A stretch of 64,000 nt of DNA. Origin: Pontibacter sp. FD36 (GTDB taxonomy: Bacteria > Bacteroidota > Bacteroidia > Cytophagales > Hymenobacteraceae). Shown here one piece after another: positions 52,314-60,699 of this stretch. Under the pieces are notes generated by a model. That model ran no database searches and was not told where the DNA came from. It saw nothing but the letters and a program-made list of their open reading frames with translations. Position 1 is the first letter of the stretch, and every line of letters starts with the position of its first letter. The translations under genes were made by a program, and so were the position numbers. Location of the stretch: positions 218,265 through 282,264 of the forward strand of contig NZ_JADPMP010000009.1 of the NCBI RefSeq assembly GCF_015686655.1, read 5' to 3'.

Positions 52314-53291
52314 TTATTTCTGTAAAACAGCTTTGATACGCTCAGGCCAGAGCGTGATGTTGCGGGCTCCGGCGGGCTTCTGTACTAGCTCAGGCACCAC
52401 CGTTGAGTCCTGGCGGTTATACCTTGAAAAGTCTACAATGGCTTTAAATGCGTCTGAATTGATGACAGCTCCCGAATCTTCGAGGGCGAGGTAACGAATC
52501 AATACCACCTGCGGTCGCAAGGTCACATCTGTATTTAAAGGCACATTCACCATCTCCGGCGTTACCTGGAGTTCCCGCTGCTGCAGGGGTCTAATCCTGA
52601 CCGACACTGTGGCTTCTGTTATATCTGACTTTACCAGCGACTTATTATCATATTCGATGGGTACCACGATCTTGGCGGACTCAGTCATATTGGTAATCGG
52701 CAGTCGCAACACGAAAGGGCTCGGTAAACTGTCGACCATGGAAGACGGTCCTCGGAAGGTAACGGTGTCTGGATCAATGCGAACAGGACGCAGCATCGCG
52801 TGGCGTTCGCCTGTTACTTTCTGAGTAGGGTCGAGCTGCAATGCGATACGACGCGTTACCTTCTCGTTGAAGTTGAAGAAAAGGGTATCCGTCACTACAA
52901 AGTTAAGCTGCAGACCATCCATGGCATTTACCAGAGCGGGACGCAGGGCAGAGCCAAGCAGATAATTGTTGCGGGGCAGATTACGGATGTAGATCTCGGC
53001 AGGCTGTACCTCTACCCTAAGTGCTTTGCGAAGGAGTTTCCATCCCCGTCCGGTAACGTTAACCGCTACTTCTTCAGGCAGAGGGTTGATCGGCACCAAG
53101 CGCTGATCATTGAATACAAAACGCACCGGATAGGTGGTTTGGGTAGAGTAGCTTTTGTTGAGGGCATTGAGTAGCCAGAAAGTAGAGGCCGCCACAAAAC
53201 AGAGCACTACAATTCGCCAGTAGTGCTCTGTTTGGGGCTTAAATGGCCTTACAAACCATAAAATGATATTTCGGGCTTTCTCAAACGACAA
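52314..53291 (-). CDS. YbbR-domain membrane protein
   Basis: A 325-residue protein with one N-terminal span at about 27-44 (IVVLCFVAASTFWLLNAL), and a long periplasmic part made of repeated YbbR-like beta domains. Typical segments are PVRFVFNDQRLVPINPLPEEVAVNVTGRGW and VDSLPSPFVLRLPITN. TTG 53291 is the likely start; no ATG occurs before the span. YbbR/CdaR proteins in Firmicutes regulate the c-di-AMP cyclase CdaA; no cyclase gene is adjacent here and the role in Bacteroidota is unknown. It is 12 bp after yajC and 4 bp before coaE. Confidence 0.88.
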   Translation of the reverse strand: MSFEKARNIILWFVRPFKPQTEHYWRIVVLCFVAASTFWLLNALNKSYSTQTTYPVRFVFNDQRLVPINPLPEEVAVNVTGRGWKLLRKALRVEVQPAEIYIRNLPRNNYLLGSALRPALVNAMDGLQLNFVVTDTLFFNFNEKVTRRIALQLDPTQKVTGERHAMLRPVRIDPDTVTFRGPSSMVDSLPSPFVLRLPITNMTESAKIVVPIEYDNKSLVKSDITEATVSVRIRPLQQRELQVTPEMVNVPLNTDVTLRPQVVLIRYLALEDSGAVINSDAFKAIVDFSRYNRQDSTVVPELVQKPAGARNITLWPERIKAVLQK

Positions 53292-53303
53292 GGTTTCTTA
53301 TCC

Positions 53304-53606
53304 TTATTTCACTTTTGCAGTGGCTTCCAGTGAGATAGCAGACTTCTCAAACACCAGGCGTACGCCTTTGTCTACTTCTATCTCTACGGTGTCATCGTTT
53401 ACTGCTGTTAAACGACCATGCAGTCCGCCTATTGTCACGACTTGCATGCCTTTTGTCAGCTCTTCACGAAATTTTTTCTGATCCTTTGCTTTCTTCTGCT
53501 GCGGACGGATCATGAAAAAATAGAAAACAAGGATAATAGCGCCGAACATCAGGAGTTGTGGCAGCATGCCACCATCTGGTGCGGCTTGGAGGAATATCGT
53601 TTGCAT
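53304..53606 (-). CDS. yajC: preprotein translocase subunit YajC
   Basis: A 100-residue single-span protein of the Sec accessory complex SecDF-YajC. The N-terminal span is MLPQLLMFGAIILVFYFFMI (about 14-33), followed by the signature RPQQKKAKDQKKF, and then the conserved small domain GMQVVTIGGLHGRLTAVNDDTVEIEV. Length is normal. It lies between the DUF1573 and ybbR-like genes with gaps of 33 and 12 bp, a common arrangement in Bacteroidota. Confidence 0.95.
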   Translation of the reverse strand: MQTIFLQAAPDGGMLPQLLMFGAIILVFYFFMIRPQQKKAKDQKKFREELTKGMQVVTIGGLHGRLTAVNDDTVEIEVDKGVRLVFEKSAISLEATAKVK

Positions 53607-53639
53607 AAAAAGGTTATACGCTCTGTTTAAGAGTGATTA

Positions 53640-54179
53640 CTAGTTGAGTCTTACAGGGCCGTCAGCGCCTGCAGTCGGAATGTTTGATGTAGCCACATTG
53701 CCTTTCATCGCAATGCGAACAATGTTAGGCTCTGTGTTGGCACGGATCGTAACGGTAGGTGCCTGCTGGCCAGCCTTGTTGTTACTATCAAAGCGCACTT
53801 TCACTTTGCCTTTTTCGCCTGGAGCTACAGGAGCCTTGGTCCAGTCAGGAGCTGTACAACCGCAGGATGCAGAAGCGCTCTCGATCACCAACGGCGTTTT
53901 GCCTGTGTTAGTGAATGTAAAGGTATGCTCTACCACCTCGCCCTGCTTGATCGTACCGAAGTCGTACTCAGACTCCTCAAACGTCATCACAGCTGCATTT
54001 TCAGTGCTTGTCGTTTGGCTGGTCGGCACCACATTTGGGTTGTCGATCTGCTGTGGCTGTTCGGCTGTAGCAGTTGTCTCAGCGGCTGTTGCCTCTGCTT
54101 CTGTCGTGTTGTTCTGGTCGCAGCTGGTCACTGTCATGGCAGCGCCAAGTGCTAGGGCTAATAAGAAATTCTTTTTCAT
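53640..54179 (-). CDS. DUF1573-domain lipoprotein
   Basis: A 179-residue lipoprotein. The start at MKKNFLLALAL is chosen (41 codons inside the longest frame) because it begins a lipoprotein signal ending TVTSC. A Thr/Glu/Ala-rich linker (about 20-65) is followed by the DUF1573 domain: EYDFGTIKQGEVVEHTFTF, then the signature SCGCT in ASASCGCTAPDW, and GKVKVRFDSNNKAGQQ. The domain is an Ig-like or ASH-like fold of unknown function and is abundant in Bacteroidota. It is encoded next to yajC, as commonly seen, which suggests a role in export or envelope assembly. Confidence 0.9.
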   Translation of the reverse strand: MKKNFLLALALGAAMTVTSCDQNNTTEAEATAAETTATAEQPQQIDNPNVVPTSQTTSTENAAVMTFEESEYDFGTIKQGEVVEHTFTFTNTGKTPLVIESASASCGCTAPDWTKAPVAPGEKGKVKVRFDSNNKAGQQAPTVTIRANTEPNIVRIAMKGNVATSNIPTAGADGPVRLN

Positions 54180-54204
54180 ATCAGTTAAACAGCTTTTGAG
54201 TTGA

Positions 54205-55203
54205 TTATAGTTTCGAAATGATGTGCTGTGCAAATTCCATGGTGCTGGCATTGCCACCCAGGTCGCCTGTGCACTGCTCGCGGTTAGCAAGCGTAGCGTC
54301 AAGGGCCGTCTCGATGCGGTTTGCCTCGTCCTTCAGGTCAATGTGATGCAGCATCATGATGGCAGAGCGCAACAGAGCCGTTGGGTTTGCCTTGCCTTGA
54401 CCTGCAATATCAGGAGCAGAGCCGTGCACCGCTTCAAAGATAGCCATGTCATTGCCAATGTTGGCACCGGATACTACGCCCAAACCACCTACCAGACCCG
54501 CGCACAGGTCAGACAGGATATCACCGAACAGGTTAGTTGTTACGATCACGTCGAACTGCTCCGGCTTGATCACCAGCTGCATGCACATGTTGTCGATGAT
54601 TTTGTCGTCGTACTGGATGTGCGGATATTCTTTTGCAATTTCACTGGCCTCGCTCAGGAACAGCGCTCCTGCGCTCTTCAGGATGTTGGCCTTGTGCACT
54701 GCTGTTACTTTCTTGCAGTTGTGCTTGTTGGCATACTCAAAGGCAGCACGGATGATCTTGCGACAACCCACACGTGTCAGACGGGCCACGGAGTCAGAGA
54801 TCTGCAGGCGCTCGTCGAACATTTCCAGGCCAGAGTATAGACCTTCGGTATTCTCACGGAATAGCACCAGGTTTACATTCTCGAAGCGGGTGTTTACACC
54901 GGGTGTAGTCTTGGCAGGTCGTACGTTTGAGTACAGGTCAAACATCTGGCGCAGCTGCACATTGATGCTTTTGAAACCTTTGCCAACCGGCGTTGTGATA
55001 GGGCCTTTCAGGGCCACTTTATTCTTCTTAAGCGAAGCTATCAGTGTAGAAGGAATCAGTTCACCGATCGAGTCGAAGGTGGTCTGTCCTGCATTTTCCT
55101 CTTCCCAGGTTACAGGCACGTTTGCAGCGCTGAAAACGGCTTTAACGGCTTCTGTAATTTCTGGTCCAATCCCGTCGCCGGGAATCAGTGTAATCTCTCT
55201 CAT
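54205..55203 (-). CDS. NAD-dependent isocitrate dehydrogenase-type enzyme
   Basis: A 332-residue beta-decarboxylating dehydrogenase. N-terminal LIPGDGIGPEI (6-16) and KGPITTPVGKGFKSINVQLR are followed by FRENTEGLYSGLEM, the catalytic AVHKANILKS lysine, NLFGDILSDL with metal aspartates, and the NAD-binding EAVHGSAPDIAGQGKANP. The short length and the SINVQLRQMFDLY segment favour the NAD-type isocitrate dehydrogenase over 3-isopropylmalate dehydrogenase, but homoisocitrate-type activity cannot be excluded. It sits 2 bp after the ytxH-like gene and 25 bp before the DUF1573 gene, so it is embedded in an envelope/tRNA/CoA gene run. Confidence 0.88.
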   Translation of the reverse strand: MREITLIPGDGIGPEITEAVKAVFSAANVPVTWEEENAGQTTFDSIGELIPSTLIASLKKNKVALKGPITTPVGKGFKSINVQLRQMFDLYSNVRPAKTTPGVNTRFENVNLVLFRENTEGLYSGLEMFDERLQISDSVARLTRVGCRKIIRAAFEYANKHNCKKVTAVHKANILKSAGALFLSEASEIAKEYPHIQYDDKIIDNMCMQLVIKPEQFDVIVTTNLFGDILSDLCAGLVGGLGVVSGANIGNDMAIFEAVHGSAPDIAGQGKANPTALLRSAIMMLHHIDLKDEANRIETALDATLANREQCTGDLGGNASTMEFAQHIISKL

Positions 55204-55205
55204 GT

Positions 55206-55508
55206 TTATATTTCTTTCCTGCTGTTAATCTCGTTGATAAGTGAATCGACATCGCCCAGTAGCTTCTCGGCTTTGTCTTTGGCATCCTGTATCACACGCT
55301 GTCCTTCTGACTTGGCAGTAGTAGGCACCAGATTACGATCCTCTACCAATTCTTCCAGCAGGTCTGAAAGGGTGTCGCGATACTTTTCAAGGCGGTAACT
55401 CAGCCAGCTGCGTGTCTCTCTCCCTTTTTCAGGGGCAAACAGGATACCAGCTGCAGCTCCCACAGCGGCTCCAGAAACGAAAAACAGTATATTGCTCGTT
55501 TTGCTCAT
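55206..55508 (-). CDS. YtxH-domain protein
   Basis: A 100-residue protein with one N-terminal span, SNILFFVSGAAVGAAAGILF (about 5-24), then the YtxH signature FAPEKGRETRSWLSYR. A helical charged tail with potential coiled coil runs to residue 100. YtxH proteins are general-stress membrane proteins of unknown action. It starts 80 bp after nusB and overlaps into the idh gene region with only 2 bp between. Confidence 0.88.
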   Translation of the reverse strand: MSKTSNILFFVSGAAVGAAAGILFAPEKGRETRSWLSYRLEKYRDTLSDLLEELVEDRNLVPTTAKSEGQRVIQDAKDKAEKLLGDVDSLINEINSRKEI

Positions 55509-55588
55509 AGGATTATCTCTATACTTATATATTAGGTATGTCGTTTTCCCCTATTACGGTATATCGGGGCTTAAAGACGCACTATACC

Positions 55589-56761
55589 TTATTTGTTGTC
55601 GATCAAACCGCGGCCTGACTTACGAATGTCTCCTTTCGAGGTCAGTTCCTGCGCCATCTTGTCCAGTACACCGTTCACAAACTGCTTGCTCTTAGGTGTG
55701 CTGTACAGCTTCGAAATCTCAATGTATTCGTTGATGGTCACTTTAACGGGTATGCTTCGGAAGATGTGCATTTCGCAAAGCGCCATTTTCAGGATGATCT
55801 TGTCAAGCAGGGCCACACGCTCCACATCCCAGTTCTTCACGCTTTCGGCTATCATGGCCTCGTACTTTTCGTCATCCTGCAGTGTCTGGTGGTAGAGCTC
55901 CTCAAAGAAGGCTTTGTCGTCTTCCCAGTTAGCCGAGAGGTCCAGTAGCACGGGCTCCTCTTCGGTCTCTTCGCCAAACATCTTGACAGTCTTGTTGACC
56001 AGGCTTTTCACGATGGATTTATTCTCCACCCAGTTCAAATCCTGCTCCTCAAACAAAGATTGTAAGTTTTTTTCTTTAAAAATAATGTTTTTGAAAATAT
56101 GTTTCACCACCTCCAAGTCCTCTTCGAGGGTAGGTTCAGGTAGTGCGAGGTAGTTCAGAAATACCTCATCCTGCTTGAGGATGTTCTTATAAACCGCACG
56201 GATTTCGCTGATGTCAGAACCCCAACTGATATTGCGGCGGATGATGTTTTCCTGATAAGACTTGTTGCTGAGGATGCGCTGTGCCACGCGGTTGTTCAGG
56301 AAACGCTTTACGTCCGGGCCCTTGGCCTCCGTGAAACGCTTTTCTTTCTTTTCCTCTTCGTCTTCTACCAATTCGTTCAGCAGTTGCAGTATTTGCAAGG
56401 TGCCCAGGTAGTGGTCGTAGATACGCTCCACAGCGCCCATCATCTGGTTGCTATAATGCTTATAGTCCTTCTTGAGGGTATTCTGGTAGTAGACGATCGC
56501 TCTGTTTACCGCGTCAATGATCTCCTTGTCGGTCTCTTCTGTTTCGAACTGGCCGGTTTCGTGCCACTCTTTGAAGAGCAGCTGCGCAATTTGTTTACGG
56601 CCTTCAAGCAGCTTACGATCCTGCACTTCCATGGAGTTCAGGTCTGGAGCGAAGTCGTCTGCTATCTGGTCAAGTGCCAGCTGGTAATCCGAACCTTCGG
56701 CCTGTTTGTAGGCATAGATGGCTTGCATAGCCTTGATTCGAAGTGTTCTGCGGTTGAGCAT
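55589..56761 (-). CDS. nusB: NusB-family antitermination protein, long Bacteroidota form
   Basis: A 390-residue protein. The N-terminal segment MLNRRTLRIKAMQAIYAYKQAEGS is the NusB start helix, but the rest of the NusB fold is found only after about residue 270. That part runs WEDDKAFFEELYHQTLQDDEKYE, then NWDVERVALLDKIILKMALCEM, then IPVKVTINEYIEISKLYSTPKSKQFVNGVLDKM. Roughly 240 residues of charged helical sequence lie between. Standard NusB is about 140 residues, so this is a long variant seen in Bacteroidota, with the same predicted RNA/NusE role in rRNA antitermination. It is the first gene of the run down to coaE. Confidence 0.88.
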   Translation of the reverse strand: MLNRRTLRIKAMQAIYAYKQAEGSDYQLALDQIADDFAPDLNSMEVQDRKLLEGRKQIAQLLFKEWHETGQFETEETDKEIIDAVNRAIVYYQNTLKKDYKHYSNQMMGAVERIYDHYLGTLQILQLLNELVEDEEEKKEKRFTEAKGPDVKRFLNNRVAQRILSNKSYQENIIRRNISWGSDISEIRAVYKNILKQDEVFLNYLALPEPTLEEDLEVVKHIFKNIIFKEKNLQSLFEEQDLNWVENKSIVKSLVNKTVKMFGEETEEEPVLLDLSANWEDDKAFFEELYHQTLQDDEKYEAMIAESVKNWDVERVALLDKIILKMALCEMHIFRSIPVKVTINEYIEISKLYSTPKSKQFVNGVLDKMAQELTSKGDIRKSGRGLIDNK

Positions 56762-56898
56762 AATGGTATTTTAAAGAACGTGTTGGTTGAAATGTATTAG
56801 TACTCTTAATTAATGCCGGAGCATCAGGTATAGCAGCTTATTGCTATGGTAATTTTATACGAAAAGGTAAGCCAATTCGCTAAAAACAGAACAAGTGT

Positions 56899-56938
56899 AA
56901 AACAAAAGTGCCACAGGTTAATGCAGCACTTCTGTTTT
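56899..56938 (-). terminator. terminator after leucine dehydrogenase
   Basis: A 13-bp stem with one mismatch (AAAACAAAAGTGC with GCACTTCTGTTTT), 24 bp past the stop. Its T-rich arm follows the GC part on the minus strand. Confidence 0.7.
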
Positions 56939-56961
56939 ATCATCTTTTCAATAGAAGAACC

Positions 56962-58062
56962 TTAGAAAGTAGATCTTACTTTGCTGATGCTGTTGATACG
57001 CTTCTCAGCCATTTTAGTGGCGGCCAGTTGCGTATAGATGCCTTCTTTCTCGGCCAGTTCGAAGATATCCAGGGTATAGCCATAGATACGCTCTGTCTGG
57101 GCATAGGCGCTCTCGCGGTTGTAGCCTTGCAGCTCAGAGTACACGTTGATCAAACCACCTGCGTTGATCAAGAAGTCAGGCGCGTATACGATGCTTTTCT
57201 CTACCAGCGCAGGACCGTGAACGGCCTCGTCGCGCAGCTGGTTGTTTGCGCAACCCGCAATTACCTGGCACTTCAGGCGACCAAGTGTGTTGTCGTTGAT
57301 AGTACCACCCAGCGCACATGGCGAATAGATATCCACGTCCAGGTCATAGATCTCGTCCATGCCTACGATCTGGGCGTTGAACTTAGAAGATACTTCGCGC
57401 AGACGGTCTTCGTAGATGTCTGTGATGAAAATCTGAGCATTTTCTTTAGCAAGCAGCTCTACCAGGTAGCCACCTACGTGACCAACACCCTGTACAGAGA
57501 TTTTTTTGCCGCTCAGTGAGTCAGAGCCGTAAGCCTTCTTGGCAGCGGCTTTCATACCCATGTAGGTACCATAAGCTGTTACCGGAGACGGGTCACCGCC
57601 ACCGCCCATCGACTCAGGCAGACCAGACACGTGCTCCGTTTCCATACGGATGTACTCCATGTCCTTAGTGGTCATTCCCACGTCCTCAGCAGTGATATAG
57701 GCACCGTTCAGGTTCTTAACAAAACGGCCGAAACGACGAAGCAGGGCCTCGTTCTTGTCTTTTTTGGCGTCGCCGATGATCACGGCTTTACCACCACCCA
57801 GGTTCAGGCCAGAGATAGCGGCTTTGTAAGTCATACCTCTCGAAAGACGCAACACATCATCAAGCGCTTCAGCTTCAGAAGCATATGACCACATACGGGT
57901 ACCACCCAGGGCAGGGCCAAGTACTGTGTTGTGGATACCGATGATAGCTTTCAGACCAGTTTCTTTGTCGTGGCAGAAAACTACTTTCTCATGGTTATAC
58001 TCTGATATCTGACCGAAGACCGACTTGTCTTTCTTCAGTTCAACTTCTTTTAGTTCGACCAT
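56962..58062 (-). CDS. leucine dehydrogenase-type ELFV dehydrogenase
   Basis: A 366-residue NAD enzyme deaminating branched-chain amino acids to their 2-oxo acids. Signatures are GPALGGTRMW (49-58), the lysine pair in MTYKAAISGLNLGGGKAVI (K80, K92), ITAEDVGMTTKDM, and the dinucleotide site VQGVGHVGGYLVELLAKE. Length and motif order match leucine/valine dehydrogenase and not GDH. It sits alone, divergent from the ABC exporter gene, with a promoter 70 bp upstream. It is one of three ELFV enzymes in the window and the one whose specificity is best supported. Confidence 0.92.
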   Translation of the reverse strand: MVELKEVELKKDKSVFGQISEYNHEKVVFCHDKETGLKAIIGIHNTVLGPALGGTRMWSYASEAEALDDVLRLSRGMTYKAAISGLNLGGGKAVIIGDAKKDKNEALLRRFGRFVKNLNGAYITAEDVGMTTKDMEYIRMETEHVSGLPESMGGGGDPSPVTAYGTYMGMKAAAKKAYGSDSLSGKKISVQGVGHVGGYLVELLAKENAQIFITDIYEDRLREVSSKFNAQIVGMDEIYDLDVDIYSPCALGGTINDNTLGRLKCQVIAGCANNQLRDEAVHGPALVEKSIVYAPDFLINAGGLINVYSELQGYNRESAYAQTERIYGYTLDIFELAEKEGIYTQLAATKMAEKRINSISKVRSTF

Positions 58063-58087
58063 TTATGAATTTGATTAAGGGTTATTC

Positions 58088-58095
58088 TATCTTTG
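58088..58095 (+). promoter_or_regulatory. TAnnTTTG box toward the ABC exporter gene
   Basis: TATCTTTG lies about 118 bp before the GTG start. No clear -33 element is seen. Confidence 0.3.
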
Positions 58096-58132
58096 TAGAA
58101 GCGAGGCAACAGATACCCCGTTTTTCGTGCTG

Positions 58133-58165
58133 CAAAATTAATTCTTTTTTTGATTAATTCAATTT
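58133..58165 (-). promoter_or_regulatory. promoter of leucine dehydrogenase gene
   Basis: TAATTTTG (58133-58140, minus strand) lies 19 bp downstream of a TTG, the usual -33 to -7 spacing for Bacteroidota. The predicted leader is about 64 nt. Confidence 0.6.
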
Positions 58166-58212
58166 GAACCTACTAAGTCTACGTAAAAGCCTCTGAGCTT
58201 CATATTCTTGCT

Positions 58213-59997
58213 GTGAAATCACTCCGTTATCTCAATAAATATCTCCTCAAGTATAAATACCGTCTCCTGTGGGGCCTGGTATTCATCATCATATCCAACT
58301 TTTTCCAGATTCTGCCGGCTCAGGTGGTGCGTCACGCCTTCAACCTGATCAAGGAGGGTATCAACCTGCACAACCTTTTTGAGGGTATGGCGCAGCAGGA
58401 AACAGTGTATGACACCTTCGCCAGCAGCATACTGGTGTATGGGGTAATCATCCTGGTGATGGCTTTGCTAAGGGGGCTTTTCTTGTTTTTTGTGCGGCAG
58501 ACGATCATTGTGATGAGTCGCCTGATCGAGAACGATCTCAAAAACGAAATTTACGAGCACTACCAAAGCCTGCCGCTGAGCTTCTACCGCAAAAACAACA
58601 CAGGTGACCTGATGTCGCGCATCTCCGAGGACGTGAGCCGGGTACGCATGTACCTTGGGCCGGCGATTATGTACGGCATCAACCTCGTGATTCTTTTCCT
58701 GATGGTGATTCCTTACATGCTGTCGGTAAACGTGAAGCTCACGCTCTATACCTTGATTCCACTCCCTGTTCTGGCCATCAGCATTTATTACGTCAACAAC
58801 ATCATTGAGCGCAAGTCCGACGAGATACAGCGTAGCCTCTCAGGTATAACAACTTTCGTGCAGGAGGCTTTTTCAGGTATAAGAGTGCTTAAGTCTTTTG
58901 TGCGGGAAGACGACTCGCATAATAACTTCACCAAAGCCAGCAACAACTACAAAGACAAGTCGCTGGAGCTGAACTTTGTAAACTCACTCTTCTTTCCGCT
59001 GGTGCTATTTCTGGTAGGCCTGAGCACCATCATCACGGTATACATTGGCGGACAGGAAGTAATGAACGGCAGCATCACGACGGGTAACATCGCTGAGTTT
59101 ATCATCTATGTGAACATGCTCACCTGGCCTGTTACCTCGCTGGGCTGGACGGCCAGCCTGGTGCAGCGAGCCGCCGCCTCACAGGCTCGCATCAACGAAT
59201 TCCTGAATACGAAGAATGATATTGTGTCGCGTGAGAACATCCGCAAGCCGATTGAGGGCGATATTGTGTTTGAGAACGTTGACTTTGTGTACCCTGACAC
59301 AGGTATACATGCCTTGAAAGGAGTTTCGTTTGACATCAAGCATGGCGAAACCCTCGCCGTGATCGGCAACACCGGCTCAGGCAAAAGTACCATCGCCAAC
59401 CTGCTGCCGCGCATGTATGACATAACAGGTGGCCGCATCCTGATTGATGGCGTAGATGTGCGAGACTACAACCTGGAGAGCCTGCGCAGCCAGATTGGCT
59501 ACGTGCCGCAGGATGTATTCCTCTTCTCCGACTCCATCCGAAACAACATCGGCTTCGGTTTGCCGAGCATTACGGAGGAGCAAATGGTGCAGTCGGCCAA
59601 GGACGCTGATGTGTACGAAAACATCATGCGCTTCCCCGAGCAATTCGACACCAAGCTGGGCGAGCGGGGCATTACCCTTTCAGGCGGTCAGAAGCAGCGT
59701 GTCTCTATAGCACGGGCACTGGTGCGGGAGCCAAGCATCCTGATCCTCGACGACTCACTTTCGGCAGTAGATACTAAAACTGAAAACGCCATCCTTAACA
59801 GCCTGCGTCGTATCATGGCTAACCGTACCTCAATTATCATTTCACACCGGGTATCGTCAGTGAAGCTGGCCGATAAGATTCTGGTGCTTGATGATGGGGA
59901 GATTGTGCAGCATGGCACACACGATGAGTTGATACAGCAGCAGGGGCTTTACAAAGTGCTCTACGAGCGGCAGTTGCAGGCAGAGGACTCACATTAG
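58213..59997 (+). CDS. ABC exporter half-transporter with degenerate ATP site (YheI/MdlA-like)
   Basis: A 594-residue half-transporter starting at GTG 58213. Six spans fill residues 15-320, followed by the ATPase domain. Walker A is GNTGSGKS (385-392), the signature is a standard LSGGQ (489-493), but Walker B reads ILILDD (509-514), with Asp514 where the catalytic glutamate belongs. The switch histidine is H545. A degenerate Walker B with a canonical signature is the pattern of one subunit of heterodimeric exporters such as BmrC or TM287. The probable partner is the ABC gene at 61914-63683, which has the complementary pattern. The substrate is unknown; drugs or lipids are typical. Confidence 0.92.
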   Translation: MKSLRYLNKYLLKYKYRLLWGLVFIIISNFFQILPAQVVRHAFNLIKEGINLHNLFEGMAQQETVYDTFASSILVYGVIILVMALLRGLFLFFVRQTIIVMSRLIENDLKNEIYEHYQSLPLSFYRKNNTGDLMSRISEDVSRVRMYLGPAIMYGINLVILFLMVIPYMLSVNVKLTLYTLIPLPVLAISIYYVNNIIERKSDEIQRSLSGITTFVQEAFSGIRVLKSFVREDDSHNNFTKASNNYKDKSLELNFVNSLFFPLVLFLVGLSTIITVYIGGQEVMNGSITTGNIAEFIIYVNMLTWPVTSLGWTASLVQRAAASQARINEFLNTKNDIVSRENIRKPIEGDIVFENVDFVYPDTGIHALKGVSFDIKHGETLAVIGNTGSGKSTIANLLPRMYDITGGRILIDGVDVRDYNLESLRSQIGYVPQDVFLFSDSIRNNIGFGLPSITEEQMVQSAKDADVYENIMRFPEQFDTKLGERGITLSGGQKQRVSIARALVREPSILILDDSLSAVDTKTENAILNSLRRIMANRTSIIISHRVSSVKLADKILVLDDGEIVQHGTHDELIQQQGLYKVLYERQLQAEDSH

Positions 59998-60127
59998 CCA
60001 CCAGCACTTTCGCATTGAAAATCAAAAGCTTAGCCGAACTGAAATTAATAGCCCGGGAATTTTTTGATACAGAAACTGTTATAGGTACGTATAGCAATTT
60101 TATATGACCTTCTAACACTCTCTATCT

Positions 60128-60547
60128 ATGGCTATTGACTTACAGCAAATTGGCAAAAGGTTCCGTTTCTATACGAACATCAAAGAATTGGAAATGCCCC
60201 AACTCTTAGAGATGACGGGCAGCGACGAAACAGTGCTTGCCAATATCATATCTGGCAAGAATTATCTTTTAGACGAGTTGGTGGGCATCGTAAAGCACTT
60301 CCATGACCTAAATTCGCAGTGGCTCATCTACGGTGAGGGCAGTATGTTCAAACCCATGGACGAGAATGGCACCTGCAAAGACAATCACAAGGGGTGTCTC
60401 AAAAAGGACAAAGCCGCCTACCTGAAACAAATGCAAAACATGCTCATCGAACTCGATGCAGCTGAAGTAGCCAAAGGCCATCACGCCGATGTGGACGCAC
60501 TGAAGGCCAAGTTGGAAGAATATAAATCCAATCACCCGCAGGAGTAG
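60128..60547 (+). CDS. degenerate XRE-like HTH protein
   Basis: A 139-residue soluble protein. The first 75 residues align loosely with a lambda-repressor-type HTH. A typical C-terminal cue of such regulators, 'NPxWLLTGEGEM', appears as LNSQWLIYGEGSMF (about 62-75), and IISGKNYLLDELVGIVKHF resembles the fourth helix. The rest is a charged helical tail. The helix-turn-helix itself is weakly conserved, so DNA binding is unproven. It lies between the two ABC exporter halves, on the strand of the first, and may regulate or be unrelated to them. Confidence 0.6.
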   Translation: MAIDLQQIGKRFRFYTNIKELEMPQLLEMTGSDETVLANIISGKNYLLDELVGIVKHFHDLNSQWLIYGEGSMFKPMDENGTCKDNHKGCLKKDKAAYLKQMQNMLIELDAAEVAKGHHADVDALKAKLEEYKSNHPQE

Positions 60548-60625
60548 CCCCGCATTTAGGGGAAACCGGCTACCCAAACCCAGCACTCCTTTTTACGGAA
60601 CCTTTAGGCCCTGACAGGGGTGCTA

Positions 60626-60672
60626 TAACAATGCCCCAACCTAAGATGCTTGCTTAAGTTGGGGCATTGTTA
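60626..60672. terminator. bidirectional terminator between HTH and TetR genes
   Basis: A 15-bp stem TAACAATGCCCCAAC, extendable by five pairs with one mismatch, sits between convergent genes. Its outer A/T flanks give weak U-tracts in both directions. Confidence 0.75.
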
Positions 60673-60699
60673 CTTTTAATAGCTTTTATCTCCTGACTC

